NCBI GenBank assembly: GCA_963844845.1
Contig: CAWJPW010000008.1
Location: 868,001 to 932,000, forward strand
Reading direction: 5' to 3'
Length of the DNA: 64,000 nt
DNA from: CAWJPW01 sp963844845
GTDB taxonomy: Bacteria; Acidobacteriota; Thermoanaerobaculia; Thermoanaerobaculales; Sulfomarinibacteraceae
Below the pieces are notes generated by a model, which was not told where the DNA came from, did no database searches, and was given only the letters and a program-made list of their open reading frames with translations. Below, in pieces: positions 42,984-53,346 of this stretch. Position numbers and translations under genes: made by a program. Positions within the stretch are counted from its first letter, which is position 1, and each line of letters starts with the position of its first letter.

Positions 42984-45715
42984 TGGGTCGGGTGCGGTGC
43001 CTCGCCGTCCTCGTGGCGGTCATCGCCGTCGCCGGGGCCGGCGTGGCCCAGGAGCCCGTGACCCGCGTCGAGGTCGCGGCCGACGGGCCGGTGCAGCGGC
43101 AGCAGACGCTCTCCGTGCTGGGCCTGGCCGAGGGCGTGCCGGTGGATCGCCACCGCCTGCGCGAGGGCGTGCGGGCGCTCTTCTCCACCGGCGAGGTGGA
43201 GTACCTCAAGGTCGTGGAGGCGCCCGCGCCGAGCGGCGTCGCCCTCACCGTGGTTCTCCACCTGCAGCCGCGCATCGCCGATGTGAAGGTCGCCGGTGTG
43301 GGCCTGCTCTGGCGCCGGCGCGTGCACTCCTGGCTGCAGATGGAGAGCGGCGCGGGATTCGTAGCCGACGAGCTCGCCGCCGCCGCCCGGCGGGTGGAGC
43401 GGGAGCTCACGGAGCGCGGCTACCGCGGTGCCGTGGTGCAGCCGTGGGCGGACTACCGGAGGGCCGACAACACGGTGGCGGTGACGCTGGAGGTGCACCT
43501 TGGTCAACCGCTGGCGGTGGGCGAGGTGCGGGTCGAGGGGGTTCCCGACCCCGAGGGACGTCTGGCCGCCGCCGCGGACCTGCCGGTGGGGGCCGTGCTC
43601 ACCGCCGATCGGGTCGAGCGTGCCCGCACCCGGGTGGAGGCGGCGGTGCGCGGCGACGGTTACTGGGAGGCCGAGGCCGAGGCCGTGGCGAGCCCGCACA
43701 AACTGGGCTCCGGCGAGGCGGTGCTGGTGGTGGTGGTGGACCCCGGTCCGCACTACGAGCTCCGCCTCGACGTGCCGGAGGGTGCCGAGGCGGCGGTGCG
43801 GCAGGCGCTTCCCGATCCGGCGGACGACGAGGTCCACCCCGCCCAGACCGGCGCCCTCGCCGACCGCATCCGCGCGGCGCTGCAGCGGTCGGGGTACCTG
43901 CTCGCCAGGGTCGAGGTGAGCTTGGAGGACGAGGGCGAGGTTCAGACCCTGGTGGTGGCGGCGGAGCCGGGGCCGCTCCGCCACGTGGTCGAGCTCGCGT
44001 TCCCCGGAGCCGACAGCGTACGCGGCAAACGCCTGCGGGCTGCGGTTCAGGCGCGGCCGGGGCGGCACGCGGTGGTCACCGACGCCGGCCTCGACGCTGA
44101 CCGTGCGGCGCTGGAGGACCTCTACCGGCGGCGCGGTTTCACTGACGTCACGGTGGACCGGCCACGCCTCGAGGCGGTAGGTGACGACGGTGTGCGCGTG
44201 GTCTTCCCGGTGCACGAGGGGCGCCACTGGGTGGTGGAGGATCTCCGCATCGAGGGCCTGCCCCTGGAGGCGGCCACCAAGCTCGAGGAGCTGGGCCCCG
44301 TACCCCTGGCCGAGGGCGGGCCGTGGGACCCGCACCTGGCCGAGTCGGCGCGGCGCCGCCTGGAGGAGGCTCTGGCCGACGCCGGTTACCCCGACGGTCG
44401 CGTCGCCATGAAAGTGGACACCTCCACACCGGGACGCGCGCTGGTGGTCTACCGGGTGGAGCCCGGTCCCTTCGTGGTGATCGGCGAGGTGGTGATCGCC
44501 GGCCTGGAGCACACCCGTTCCGGGGTCGTCCGCGGCGTACTTCAGCGCTCGGGGGTCACGTCCGGGGCGCCGTGGGCGCTGGACTCCCTCCTCGGCGCCC
44601 AGCGCCGGCTCTACGAGCTCGGCATCTTCCGGCGGGTCGAGCTGTCGCCGATCCCTGGCCAGGAGCAGAGCGTCACGCGCGGCATCGTGGTGCGTCTCGA
44701 GGAGGGGGCGCAGCGCTCGTACCTGGTGGGCATGGGCTGGGACACGACCAACGGCGCCCGGCTCTCGCTGGGGTGGTCGCACCTCAACCTCTTCGGCGGC
44801 GCCCATGCCGTGGCGGTGGAGATGCGCCTGTCAGGGCGCGAGAAGCGGGTGCAGGCGAGCCTGCGCGAGGCCCACACCTTCGGCCTCGACGTGCCCACCT
44901 ACGCAACCGTCTACCGCACCGAGGAGGAGTTCTCGGTCTTCTCGCAGCTTCGCCGTGGCCTGTGGGTGGAGGTCGGCGACCGGCGGCGGCGTCCGTGGCG
45001 TCCGTGGGTGCGCTATGAGTACCAGATCGTTCGTCCCGACGCCCCGCCCGAGGTGCTGTCGGAGCTCGAGCGTCAGGACCGCGAGATCCAGGTGGCCTCC
45101 ATCACCCCGGCGCTGGAGTGGGACACGCGCGATGACCTCTTCCTGCCGCGCCACGGCCATCTGGCTTCGCTGGCGGTGGAGTTCGCCTTCCCGGTGTTCA
45201 AGGCCGACGCCCGCTACCTCAAGGCCGAGGCGGGCTTCTCGCTGTACGGGCGGCTGCCGGCCGGTACCGGCGCGCTGGGGGTGCGGCTGGGCGCCATCCA
45301 TCCCATCGCCCAGCGTGGCAGCGGGCCCGAGAACCTCAAGGTGCCGATCAACGCGCGCTTCTTCGCGGGTGGCCGCGTGTCGCAGCGGGCCTTCGCCACC
45401 GATCGCCTGGGGGTCCCCGGACAGACGCTCGATCAGGCCGGTGACGCGATTGGAGGCAACGCCATGGTGCTTCTCAACTTCGAGTACCGGCGGCCGATCC
45501 GCGGCGGCCTCTCGGGGGTCCTCTTCCTGGATGGCGGTAACGTGTGGGCCGAACCCGGTCTGGTGCGGCTCTCGCAGATGCGCTGGGGCCTTGGCCTCGG
45601 CGTCCGCCTCGACACCCCGGCCGGTCCCCTGCGCCTCGAGTATGGGCACAAGCTCGACCGCGAGCCCGGCGAGTCGGCAGGCGAGCTCTTCCTGTCCTTT
45701 GGCACTCCGTTCTGA
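42983..45715 (+). CDS. Omp85-family outer membrane assembly protein (TamA/BamA-like)
   Basis: The 910-residue protein has a signal peptide (LAVLVAVIAVAGAGVAQ), five or more POTRA-like repeats (residues about 25-560, with motifs such as LREGVRALFSTGEVEYLKV and LDADRAALEDLYRRRGFTDVTV) and a C-terminal 16-strand barrel domain ending LFLSFGTPF, with the terminal Phe used by the BAM machinery. The RGF/GHY equivalents include FFAGGRVSQRAF and VLFLDGGNVW. More POTRA units than TamA (three) suggest a BamA-like or hybrid protein. Coupling to tamB supports a Tam-type pair. The stop codon lies in a 60-base palindrome. Confidence 0.9.
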   Translation: MGRVRCLAVLVAVIAVAGAGVAQEPVTRVEVAADGPVQRQQTLSVLGLAEGVPVDRHRLREGVRALFSTGEVEYLKVVEAPAPSGVALTVVLHLQPRIADVKVAGVGLLWRRRVHSWLQMESGAGFVADELAAAARRVERELTERGYRGAVVQPWADYRRADNTVAVTLEVHLGQPLAVGEVRVEGVPDPEGRLAAAADLPVGAVLTADRVERARTRVEAAVRGDGYWEAEAEAVASPHKLGSGEAVLVVVVDPGPHYELRLDVPEGAEAAVRQALPDPADDEVHPAQTGALADRIRAALQRSGYLLARVEVSLEDEGEVQTLVVAAEPGPLRHVVELAFPGADSVRGKRLRAAVQARPGRHAVVTDAGLDADRAALEDLYRRRGFTDVTVDRPRLEAVGDDGVRVVFPVHEGRHWVVEDLRIEGLPLEAATKLEELGPVPLAEGGPWDPHLAESARRRLEEALADAGYPDGRVAMKVDTSTPGRALVVYRVEPGPFVVIGEVVIAGLEHTRSGVVRGVLQRSGVTSGAPWALDSLLGAQRRLYELGIFRRVELSPIPGQEQSVTRGIVVRLEEGAQRSYLVGMGWDTTNGARLSLGWSHLNLFGGAHAVAVEMRLSGREKRVQASLREAHTFGLDVPTYATVYRTEEEFSVFSQLRRGLWVEVGDRRRRPWRPWVRYEYQIVRPDAPPEVLSELERQDREIQVASITPALEWDTRDDLFLPRHGHLASLAVEFAFPVFKADARYLKAEAGFSLYGRLPAGTGALGVRLGAIHPIAQRGSGPENLKVPINARFFAGGRVSQRAFATDRLGVPGQTLDQAGDAIGGNAMVLLNFEYRRPIRGGLSGVLFLDGGNVWAEPGLVRLSQMRWGLGLGVRLDTPAGPLRLEYGHKLDREPGESAGELFLSFGTPF

Positions 45716-45751
45716 CGGCTGCAGCCGTTAGAACGGAGTGCCAAAGGACAG
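45692..45751 (+). terminator. 60-base near-perfect palindrome at the end of the Omp85 gene
   Basis: Arms of 22 bases (45692-45713 and 45730-45751) are perfectly complementary; between them sits a 14-base palindrome ACGGCTGCAGCCGT. The left arm contains the last seven codons and the stop codon of the gene. A second hairpin follows at 45753-45780 (GGCGTC..GCGG / CCGC..GACGCC). It could terminate the nadK-tamB-omp85 transcript, although there is no T-tract; a fold-back duplication is the other explanation. Confidence 0.6.
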
Positions 45752-45901
45752 CGGCGTCAGCGGCGGAGGGCCGCGACGCCGCGCCGAGCGGTTGCCCCGG
45801 TCCCGGCCCCGGCCGCAGTCGCCGACGCTGACCCCGCCGCCGCAGTGCCCGGAGCGCCGCCTGCGCCGTTGCTGCGCCCGAGATGCAGTAGCATGGGCGC
45901 C

Positions 45902-46855
45902 ATGACGCAGCTACCCTCTCACCTCGCCGTCATCATGCTGGTGGTGGGCGTGGTGCTTCTGGCCGGCGGCGCGTCGTGGCTGGTGGACGGGGCCTCGCGC
46001 CTGGCCGCCCGCCTCGGCATCGCTCCACTGGTTGTGGGCCTCGTGGTGGTGGGCTTCGGCACCTCAACGCCGGAGCTGAGCGTGTCGGTGATTGCGGCGC
46101 TCCGCGGCAGCGGTGGTTTGAGCCTGGGTAACGCAGTGGGCTCGAACATCATGAACCTGCTGCTGGTTCTCGGTGTCGCCGCGGTGATCGTGCCGGTGCA
46201 AGTGGCCGGCAGCCGGCGCGTAGTGGCGCGCGACCTCGTGCTCGGAGTGATTCCGGCGGTGATGCTGATGGCCATCGCCTGGAACGGCAGGTTGGGCCGC
46301 AGCGGCGCCCTCGCCCTGGTCACGTTCTTCGGGCTCGCCCTCGGGGTGTGGCTGCATTCAGCCCGCGGGCGTCGGACCGAGCCTCGGGAGGTTCCCGGTA
46401 GCATCGTTCGCGACCTCGCGTTCACAGTCGCCGGCATCGCCACCCTGGTGGTCGGCGCGGAGCTGTTGGTCCACGGCGGGGTCGGGCTGGCGCGCGCCAT
46501 GGGTGTGTCGGAAGCCGTCATCGGCCTCACCCTGGTGGCCTTCGGCACCTCGCTGCCCGAGCTCGCCGCTTCGGTGGCGGCGGTGGTCAAGGGTCAGGCC
46601 GAGCTCTCGGTGGGCAACATTCTCGGCTCCAATGTCTTTAACCTTGGGCTCATCGTCGGCACCGCGTTCGCGATCCGGCCGGGTGGGGTGCCGATCTTCG
46701 TGGTTCGTCAGGATGTCCCCGTCCTGCTCCTCGCCACCGCTGTGACCGGCGCCCTGATTCTGCGCCGCGGTCGTCTGGGGCGGGGCGAGGCGCTGATGAT
46801 GCTCGGGCTCTTCGTGGCCTACCTCGGGTTCGTGGTGGCCCGTGGGGGAGGGTGA
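45902..46855 (+). CDS. Ca2+:cation antiporter (CaCA family, YrbG-like)
   Basis: The 317-residue protein has ten membrane segments and two inverted alpha-repeats with the ion-binding motifs VGFGTSTPELSVS ... GNAVGSNIMNLLLV and VAFGTSLPELAASVAA ... GNILGSNVFNLGLI, including both key glutamates. It exchanges Na+ or K+ for Ca2+ at the inner membrane. ATG at 45902 is preferred over ATG at 45893, which overlaps a -10-like TAGCAT (45889-45894); no ribosome-binding site is seen. Its stop overlaps the start of the next gene (GTGA). Confidence 0.92.
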   Translation: MTQLPSHLAVIMLVVGVVLLAGGASWLVDGASRLAARLGIAPLVVGLVVVGFGTSTPELSVSVIAALRGSGGLSLGNAVGSNIMNLLLVLGVAAVIVPVQVAGSRRVVARDLVLGVIPAVMLMAIAWNGRLGRSGALALVTFFGLALGVWLHSARGRRTEPREVPGSIVRDLAFTVAGIATLVVGAELLVHGGVGLARAMGVSEAVIGLTLVAFGTSLPELAASVAAVVKGQAELSVGNILGSNVFNLGLIVGTAFAIRPGGVPIFVVRQDVPVLLLATAVTGALILRRGRLGRGEALMMLGLFVAYLGFVVARGGG

Positions 46856-47313
46856 CCGTGATCTCAGTGCTGGCTCTTCTACTCTTCGGTCTGCAGCAGC
46901 AGCCGTCCACTACCGCGCATGCCACGACCGAAGAGGGGGTGGTCATGGTGCGCAGCCTCTACGCCGCGCCCGGCGGCGCCGTGGTGTGGCTCGACCGGCC
47001 CGACGCCGAGCAGGTGACGGCGGGGGCCGTGGAGCCGTGGCTGGCCCCCATCGAGCTGGAGCGCTACCGCGAGCCGCAGGGGGACGGGGTGTGGGTGCAG
47101 ATGCTGTCGGCGCAGATGCGGCCGCTGGGCGCCTTTCGCGCCGCGCTGCCGCCGCCCGGAGGGCGCTGCGCATTGGTGCTGCCGGTCGTACGGGGTACGT
47201 GGTGGCTGCTGGTGCTCCAGCACCAGGGTGACGATACGCATATCCTGGGTCAGCTCGAGGTGGGCCCGCAGCTCGCGGTGCTGGTGAAGAAGTACCCGAT
47301 TCCGGTGCAGTAG
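46852..47313 (+). CDS. Small exported protein of unknown function
   Basis: The 153-residue product starts with a probable signal sequence (VISVLALLLFGLQQQPSTTAHA). The rest is soluble, with GAVVWLDRPDAEQVTAGAVEPWLAPIELERYREPQGDGVWVQMLS and a C-terminal LGQLEVGPQLAVLVKKYPIPVQ, and I recognise no family. It is translationally coupled to the antiporter gene (GTGA overlap, GGGGGAG ahead), so it is a real gene that may work in the envelope. Confidence 0.6.
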   Translation: MTVISVLALLLFGLQQQPSTTAHATTEEGVVMVRSLYAAPGGAVVWLDRPDAEQVTAGAVEPWLAPIELERYREPQGDGVWVQMLSAQMRPLGAFRAALPPPGGRCALVLPVVRGTWWLLVLQHQGDDTHILGQLEVGPQLAVLVKKYPIPVQ

Positions 47314-47326
47314 GCTGCCTCCCCCG

Positions 47327-47493
47327 CCCGGTAAAGAGTGAAGAGTAGGGGCGCTCCAATCGTGGTCGGGCGCACCCGGGAGCGTGGCGCTTGGGCCCTT
47401 CCTGCGCGTGGGTGGCCGGTCGGTAACGGGTGTTGGCGAGGCGAAATGACGGCGGCGGGTGGGCTCTTTACTCTCTACCCTTCACTCTTTAGC
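47327..47493. repeat. Inverted copies of a GTGAAGAGTAAAG-type short repeat
   Basis: GTAAAGAGTGAAGAGTAGGGG at 47331-47351 and the opposite-sense CTCTTTACTC-TCTACCCTTCACTCTTTA at 47464-47491 are related to the run at 57331-57368. They lie in the gap between the converging small exported protein and glycerate kinase genes. No gene is supported. Confidence 0.6.
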
Positions 47494-48819
47494 GCTCGCG
47501 CCGGTTGGGGCAGTCAGCAGGAGCACCAGGTCCGCCACGTTGGTCCCCGTCGGCCCGGTGCGGAGCGCGTCGCCGGCGGCCTCCAGGGCGGTTGCAGAGT
47601 CGTTGGCCGCGAGCACCGCGGCGGGATCGATGCCGGCAGCGCGAAGGCGGCCGGTGGTGCCGCCGTCCACCACGGCGCCGGCGTTGAGGCTGGCGCCGTC
47701 GACACCGTCGCTGGTGCCGGCGAGCAACACAGCGCCCCTGGATGGGAGCCCCACTGCGGCGGCCAGGGCGAGCTCCTGGCAACGCCCGCCCCGGCCCCGG
47801 CCGGTGACGGTCACCGTGGTCTCGCCGCCCAGCACCAGGGCGGTTGGGTGGTCGGTTTTGAGGGCGGTCGCCAACGCCGCGAGCTGGCGGCCACGGCCGG
47901 CTGCCTCGCCGGTGAGCGGAGAAGATGGCGCCACGATGCGGTAGCCGGCAGCGTCGAGGTGGGTCGCGGCGGCTTCCCTAAGGTCGCGGTTGCCGGCCAG
48001 CAGCACGACCCGTCCGGGCGGCGGCGCCGGATCGGGAGGGCGGTCGAGAGCTCTCGCCAGTGCGGGCAGCTCGCGATGGAGCCCGTGGCGGCGCAGCGTC
48101 GCGAGGGCGTCGGCGGGGCCGGTGGGCGATGCAATGGTGGGGCCCGAGGCGACGTCGGCGAGCTCGCCGGTGAGCACGTCGGAGAGCACCAGGGTGACCA
48201 CCGCCGCGGGAGCCGCGGCGCGGGCGAGGCCGCCGCCGGCCGCGGCCAGGAGCGCCCGCCGCACGGTGTTGAGCTCGCCAATCGGCGCGCCGGCCGCGAG
48301 CAACCGACGGGTCACGCTTCGCAGGTCGGCGAGGCTCACACCGGGCACGGGGGCGGCGAGCAGCGCGGAGGCGCCGCCGGAGAGGAGCACGACCACGAGG
48401 TCGTCATTGCTGAGGGCCGAGAGCCGCGCCATGAGGCGCCGGGTGGCGGCGGCGCCCGCGTCGTCGGGCTCGGGGTGGCCGCCGTGCATCACCGGGAGGG
48501 TCACGCCCGGCGGTGCCGGCGCTCCGTGCGGGGCCAGGACGAGGACCTCGTCGGCCCAGTCCGGCGCGCGCGCCTGCCACGCCGCGGCGAGGCCGGGGGC
48601 GGCCTTGCCCAAGGCCACCACCAGGCGGTATCCGGAGCACGCCGGCAACGGCTCGCCGGTGATGGTGACCCTGCCGTCCTCCCAGCCTACCGCCCGGTTG
48701 ATCAGAGTCGTCGGCGCCAGCGCCGCCAGCGCGGCGCGCCACCCGGCCACGGCGTCGGCTCTGAGGCGCTCCCCCGGCTGCCCGGCCGCACGCTCGCCCG
48801 CCCCGCGCAACAGCGTCAC
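47482..48819 (-). CDS. Glycerate 2-kinase (MOFRL/DUF4147 family)
   Basis: The 445-residue protein has the DUF4147 N-terminal domain (VVALGKAAPGLAAAW, VMHGGHPEPDDAGAAATRRLMARL, VVLLSGGASALLAAPVPGVSLADL, NTVRRALLAAAGGGLARAAAP, LVLSDVLTGELADVASGPT) and the MOFRL C-terminal domain (LVLGGETTVTVTGRGRGGRCQELALAAA, LLAGTSDGVDGASLNAGAVVDGGT). These enzymes phosphorylate D-glycerate at C2 to feed glycolysis. GTG at 48819 overlaps the stop of the HD-GYP gene. Confidence 0.93.
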   Translation of the reverse strand: MTLLRGAGERAAGQPGERLRADAVAGWRAALAALAPTTLINRAVGWEDGRVTITGEPLPACSGYRLVVALGKAAPGLAAAWQARAPDWADEVLVLAPHGAPAPPGVTLPVMHGGHPEPDDAGAAATRRLMARLSALSNDDLVVVLLSGGASALLAAPVPGVSLADLRSVTRRLLAAGAPIGELNTVRRALLAAAGGGLARAAAPAAVVTLVLSDVLTGELADVASGPTIASPTGPADALATLRRHGLHRELPALARALDRPPDPAPPPGRVVLLAGNRDLREAAATHLDAAGYRIVAPSSPLTGEAAGRGRQLAALATALKTDHPTALVLGGETTVTVTGRGRGGRCQELALAAAVGLPSRGAVLLAGTSDGVDGASLNAGAVVDGGTTGRLRAAGIDPAAVLAANDSATALEAAGDALRTGPTGTNVADLVLLLTAPTGASAKE

Positions 48820-50405
48820 ACGCCGTCCGGCGGCGCCTCACCTGCCGCATCGCTGCGGTTGGCGGCAACCACCCAGCCGCTGCTGTCGCCGGCGGTGAGC
48901 CCGCGCCGTCGCAGCACGCGGAGGAAGGAACGCACGACCTCGGGGTCGAACTGGCGTCCGGCCTCGCGTCTGAGCTCGGCCAACGCGTCGTCAACCGGCA
49001 TGGCGCGGCGGTAGGGGCGGTCGGACGTCATAGCGTCGAAGGCGTCGGCCACGGCGATGATCCGGGCGCCCAGAGGAATCGCTTCCCCGCGGAGTCCGTA
49101 GCGGGCCGGGTACGGACCGTCGGTGCGGCCGTCCCAGCGCTCCTCGTGGTACTGGACCATGGGGACGGTCTCCTCGAGCATCCCGGTACGCCGGAGGATG
49201 CGTGCGCCGATGTCGAGGTGGCGCTCCATGACCTCGTGCTCCTCGGGGGTGAGCGGGCCGGGCTTGTTGAGGATCTCCGCAGGGACGCCGATCTTGCCGA
49301 CGTCGTGGAGGATGGCGGCGTAGCGCACGAGGTCGGTCTGGACCTCGTCGAGGCCAAGCTCGCGGGCCAGCTCGGTGGTGAGCAGACTGACCCGCGCCAC
49401 GTGCTCCTCGGTGGTGGCGTCCTTGGCCTCCACCGCCGCGGCGAGGGCGGTGACGGTGGTCTCGAAGCTCTCCTTGAGGCGCTGCCAGCGCTGCTGCAAG
49501 CGTCGCAAAAGCTCGAGGTTACGTGTGCGGATGGTCCCCGCCACCACCGCGAAGAAGAAGAGCACGGCGAGATTGCCGTACACCACAATGACCTGCTCGG
49601 GGTTGGTGAGCGGGTTGAAGCCGGCGGTGCGGGCCTCGAAGCCGAGGGTGACGAGGTAGCCGAGGGCCGCCATGGCGTTGCCGACGGCGGCCCCGGGCAG
49701 CCCGCCCTCGAGCAGGAGGAGGCTCAGGGGCATGAGGTAGAGCAGCACCGGCCAGTTGAACGTGCCGCCGATGAACGCGTCGTGGGCGTAGATGGCGACC
49801 GAGACCGCCGCGGTGAGGAGCACCGCCGTTGTCACCAGCCCGCGCCGGCGCAGGAACCCCCAGTCGACCATGCGGCGGTCGGTGAAGAAGAGATCGGGCC
49901 GCAGCCAGAGCAGCAGCGGCAGCGCGAAGATTGCCACCGCCACGGCGTCGGCGGTCCACCACGCCATGGCCGCGTCGAGGGAGGCGACGTCGAGGGGTTT
50001 GAGGCCGGCGAGGACCTTGGGGCCGCGGGCGATGACGACATTTGCGAGAGTGTTGACCAGGCAGGCCCAGAGGCCGAGACGGGCCAGCGCCACCAGGTCG
50101 CTGGCCGCCCTCCGCGGCCTCAGGATCAGGGCCGGGAGCACTGCCTCGACGCTGTTGCCGAGGGCATAGAGGAGCATGATCCAAAACGGGTTGTCGTGGG
50201 ACCACGGTGTGAGGGCGGTGGCCACGAACACGGCCAGCGCCGTCTCGTAACGCCAGCGCAGGGCGACTGCCACGCCCACCGCCGACGCCGGGTACACCAT
50301 GGATACCCCTGGAAACACCGGCACCTCAGACGCGAGCAGGTTGAGGCCGCCGTACGCGACACCAATCCCGATGACCCGCAGCCCGAAGCGAACGGCCGGC
50401 CGCAT
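48816..50405 (-). CDS. MASE1-like membrane sensor with HD-GYP phosphodiesterase domain
   Basis: The 529-residue protein has an N-terminal eight-helix membrane domain of MASE1 type (residues about 8-295; VFPGVSMVYPASAVGVAVALRW, YALGNSVEAVLPALIL), a coiled coil, and an HD-GYP domain (HVARVSLLTTELARELGL, AAILHDVGKIGVPAEILNKPGPLTPEE, YHEERWDGRTDGPYPARYGLRGEAIPLGARIIAVADAFDAMTSDRPYR). HD-GYP enzymes hydrolyse cyclic di-GMP. The GYP loop reads GRTDGPYP, with an insertion. GGGAGG lies ten bases before ATG, and TATGAT about 45 bases before could be a -10 element. Confidence 0.92.
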   Translation of the reverse strand: MRPAVRFGLRVIGIGVAYGGLNLLASEVPVFPGVSMVYPASAVGVAVALRWRYETALAVFVATALTPWSHDNPFWIMLLYALGNSVEAVLPALILRPRRAASDLVALARLGLWACLVNTLANVVIARGPKVLAGLKPLDVASLDAAMAWWTADAVAVAIFALPLLLWLRPDLFFTDRRMVDWGFLRRRGLVTTAVLLTAAVSVAIYAHDAFIGGTFNWPVLLYLMPLSLLLLEGGLPGAAVGNAMAALGYLVTLGFEARTAGFNPLTNPEQVIVVYGNLAVLFFFAVVAGTIRTRNLELLRRLQQRWQRLKESFETTVTALAAAVEAKDATTEEHVARVSLLTTELARELGLDEVQTDLVRYAAILHDVGKIGVPAEILNKPGPLTPEEHEVMERHLDIGARILRRTGMLEETVPMVQYHEERWDGRTDGPYPARYGLRGEAIPLGARIIAVADAFDAMTSDRPYRRAMPVDDALAELRREAGRQFDPEVVRSFLRVLRRRGLTAGDSSGWVVAANRSDAAGEAPPDGV

Positions 50406-50509
50406 GCTCGATGAACCTCCCGCGGAACGCTGCCCCCCATCATACCCGGAGTCGCCGGGGGAACGGCAGGGAGGTGGCCGAGTAGCCGACGACCGCCTCG
50501 GTGGGGGCG

Positions 50510-53113
<2,604 letters not shown>

Positions 53114-53159
53114 CTGGCGTGGTTCCTCCATGACGCGGCCGTCGCACGACCGCTCAGTC

Positions 53160-53188
53160 AATATAAAATCTGAGTGATATATTGTCAA
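53160..53188 (-). promoter_or_regulatory. clpB promoter with overlapping inverted repeat
   Basis: On the minus strand TTGACA (53188-53183), a 17-base spacer and TATATT (53165-53160) form a near-consensus sigma-70 promoter, rare in this GC-rich window. CTCAG and CTGAG, 12 bases apart, form an inverted repeat across the spacer and -10 region, where a heat-shock repressor could bind. It matches neither CIRCE nor the HspR box exactly. Confidence 0.75.
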
Positions 53189-53346
53189 GTTTTATTGCTC
53201 ATTTATCTGATGTGTCGTTTGGTAGATTTTTGGCTGTGCCGCCCGGCGAAGCCCCCGCCCGCTTCATGTACAATGCGCCGCAGCACTCCGGGGGTCGGCA
53301 GCGGGCGCGTTCCGGCCCGTCGGGTTCGCAGGAAGAAGGAGGTTTC

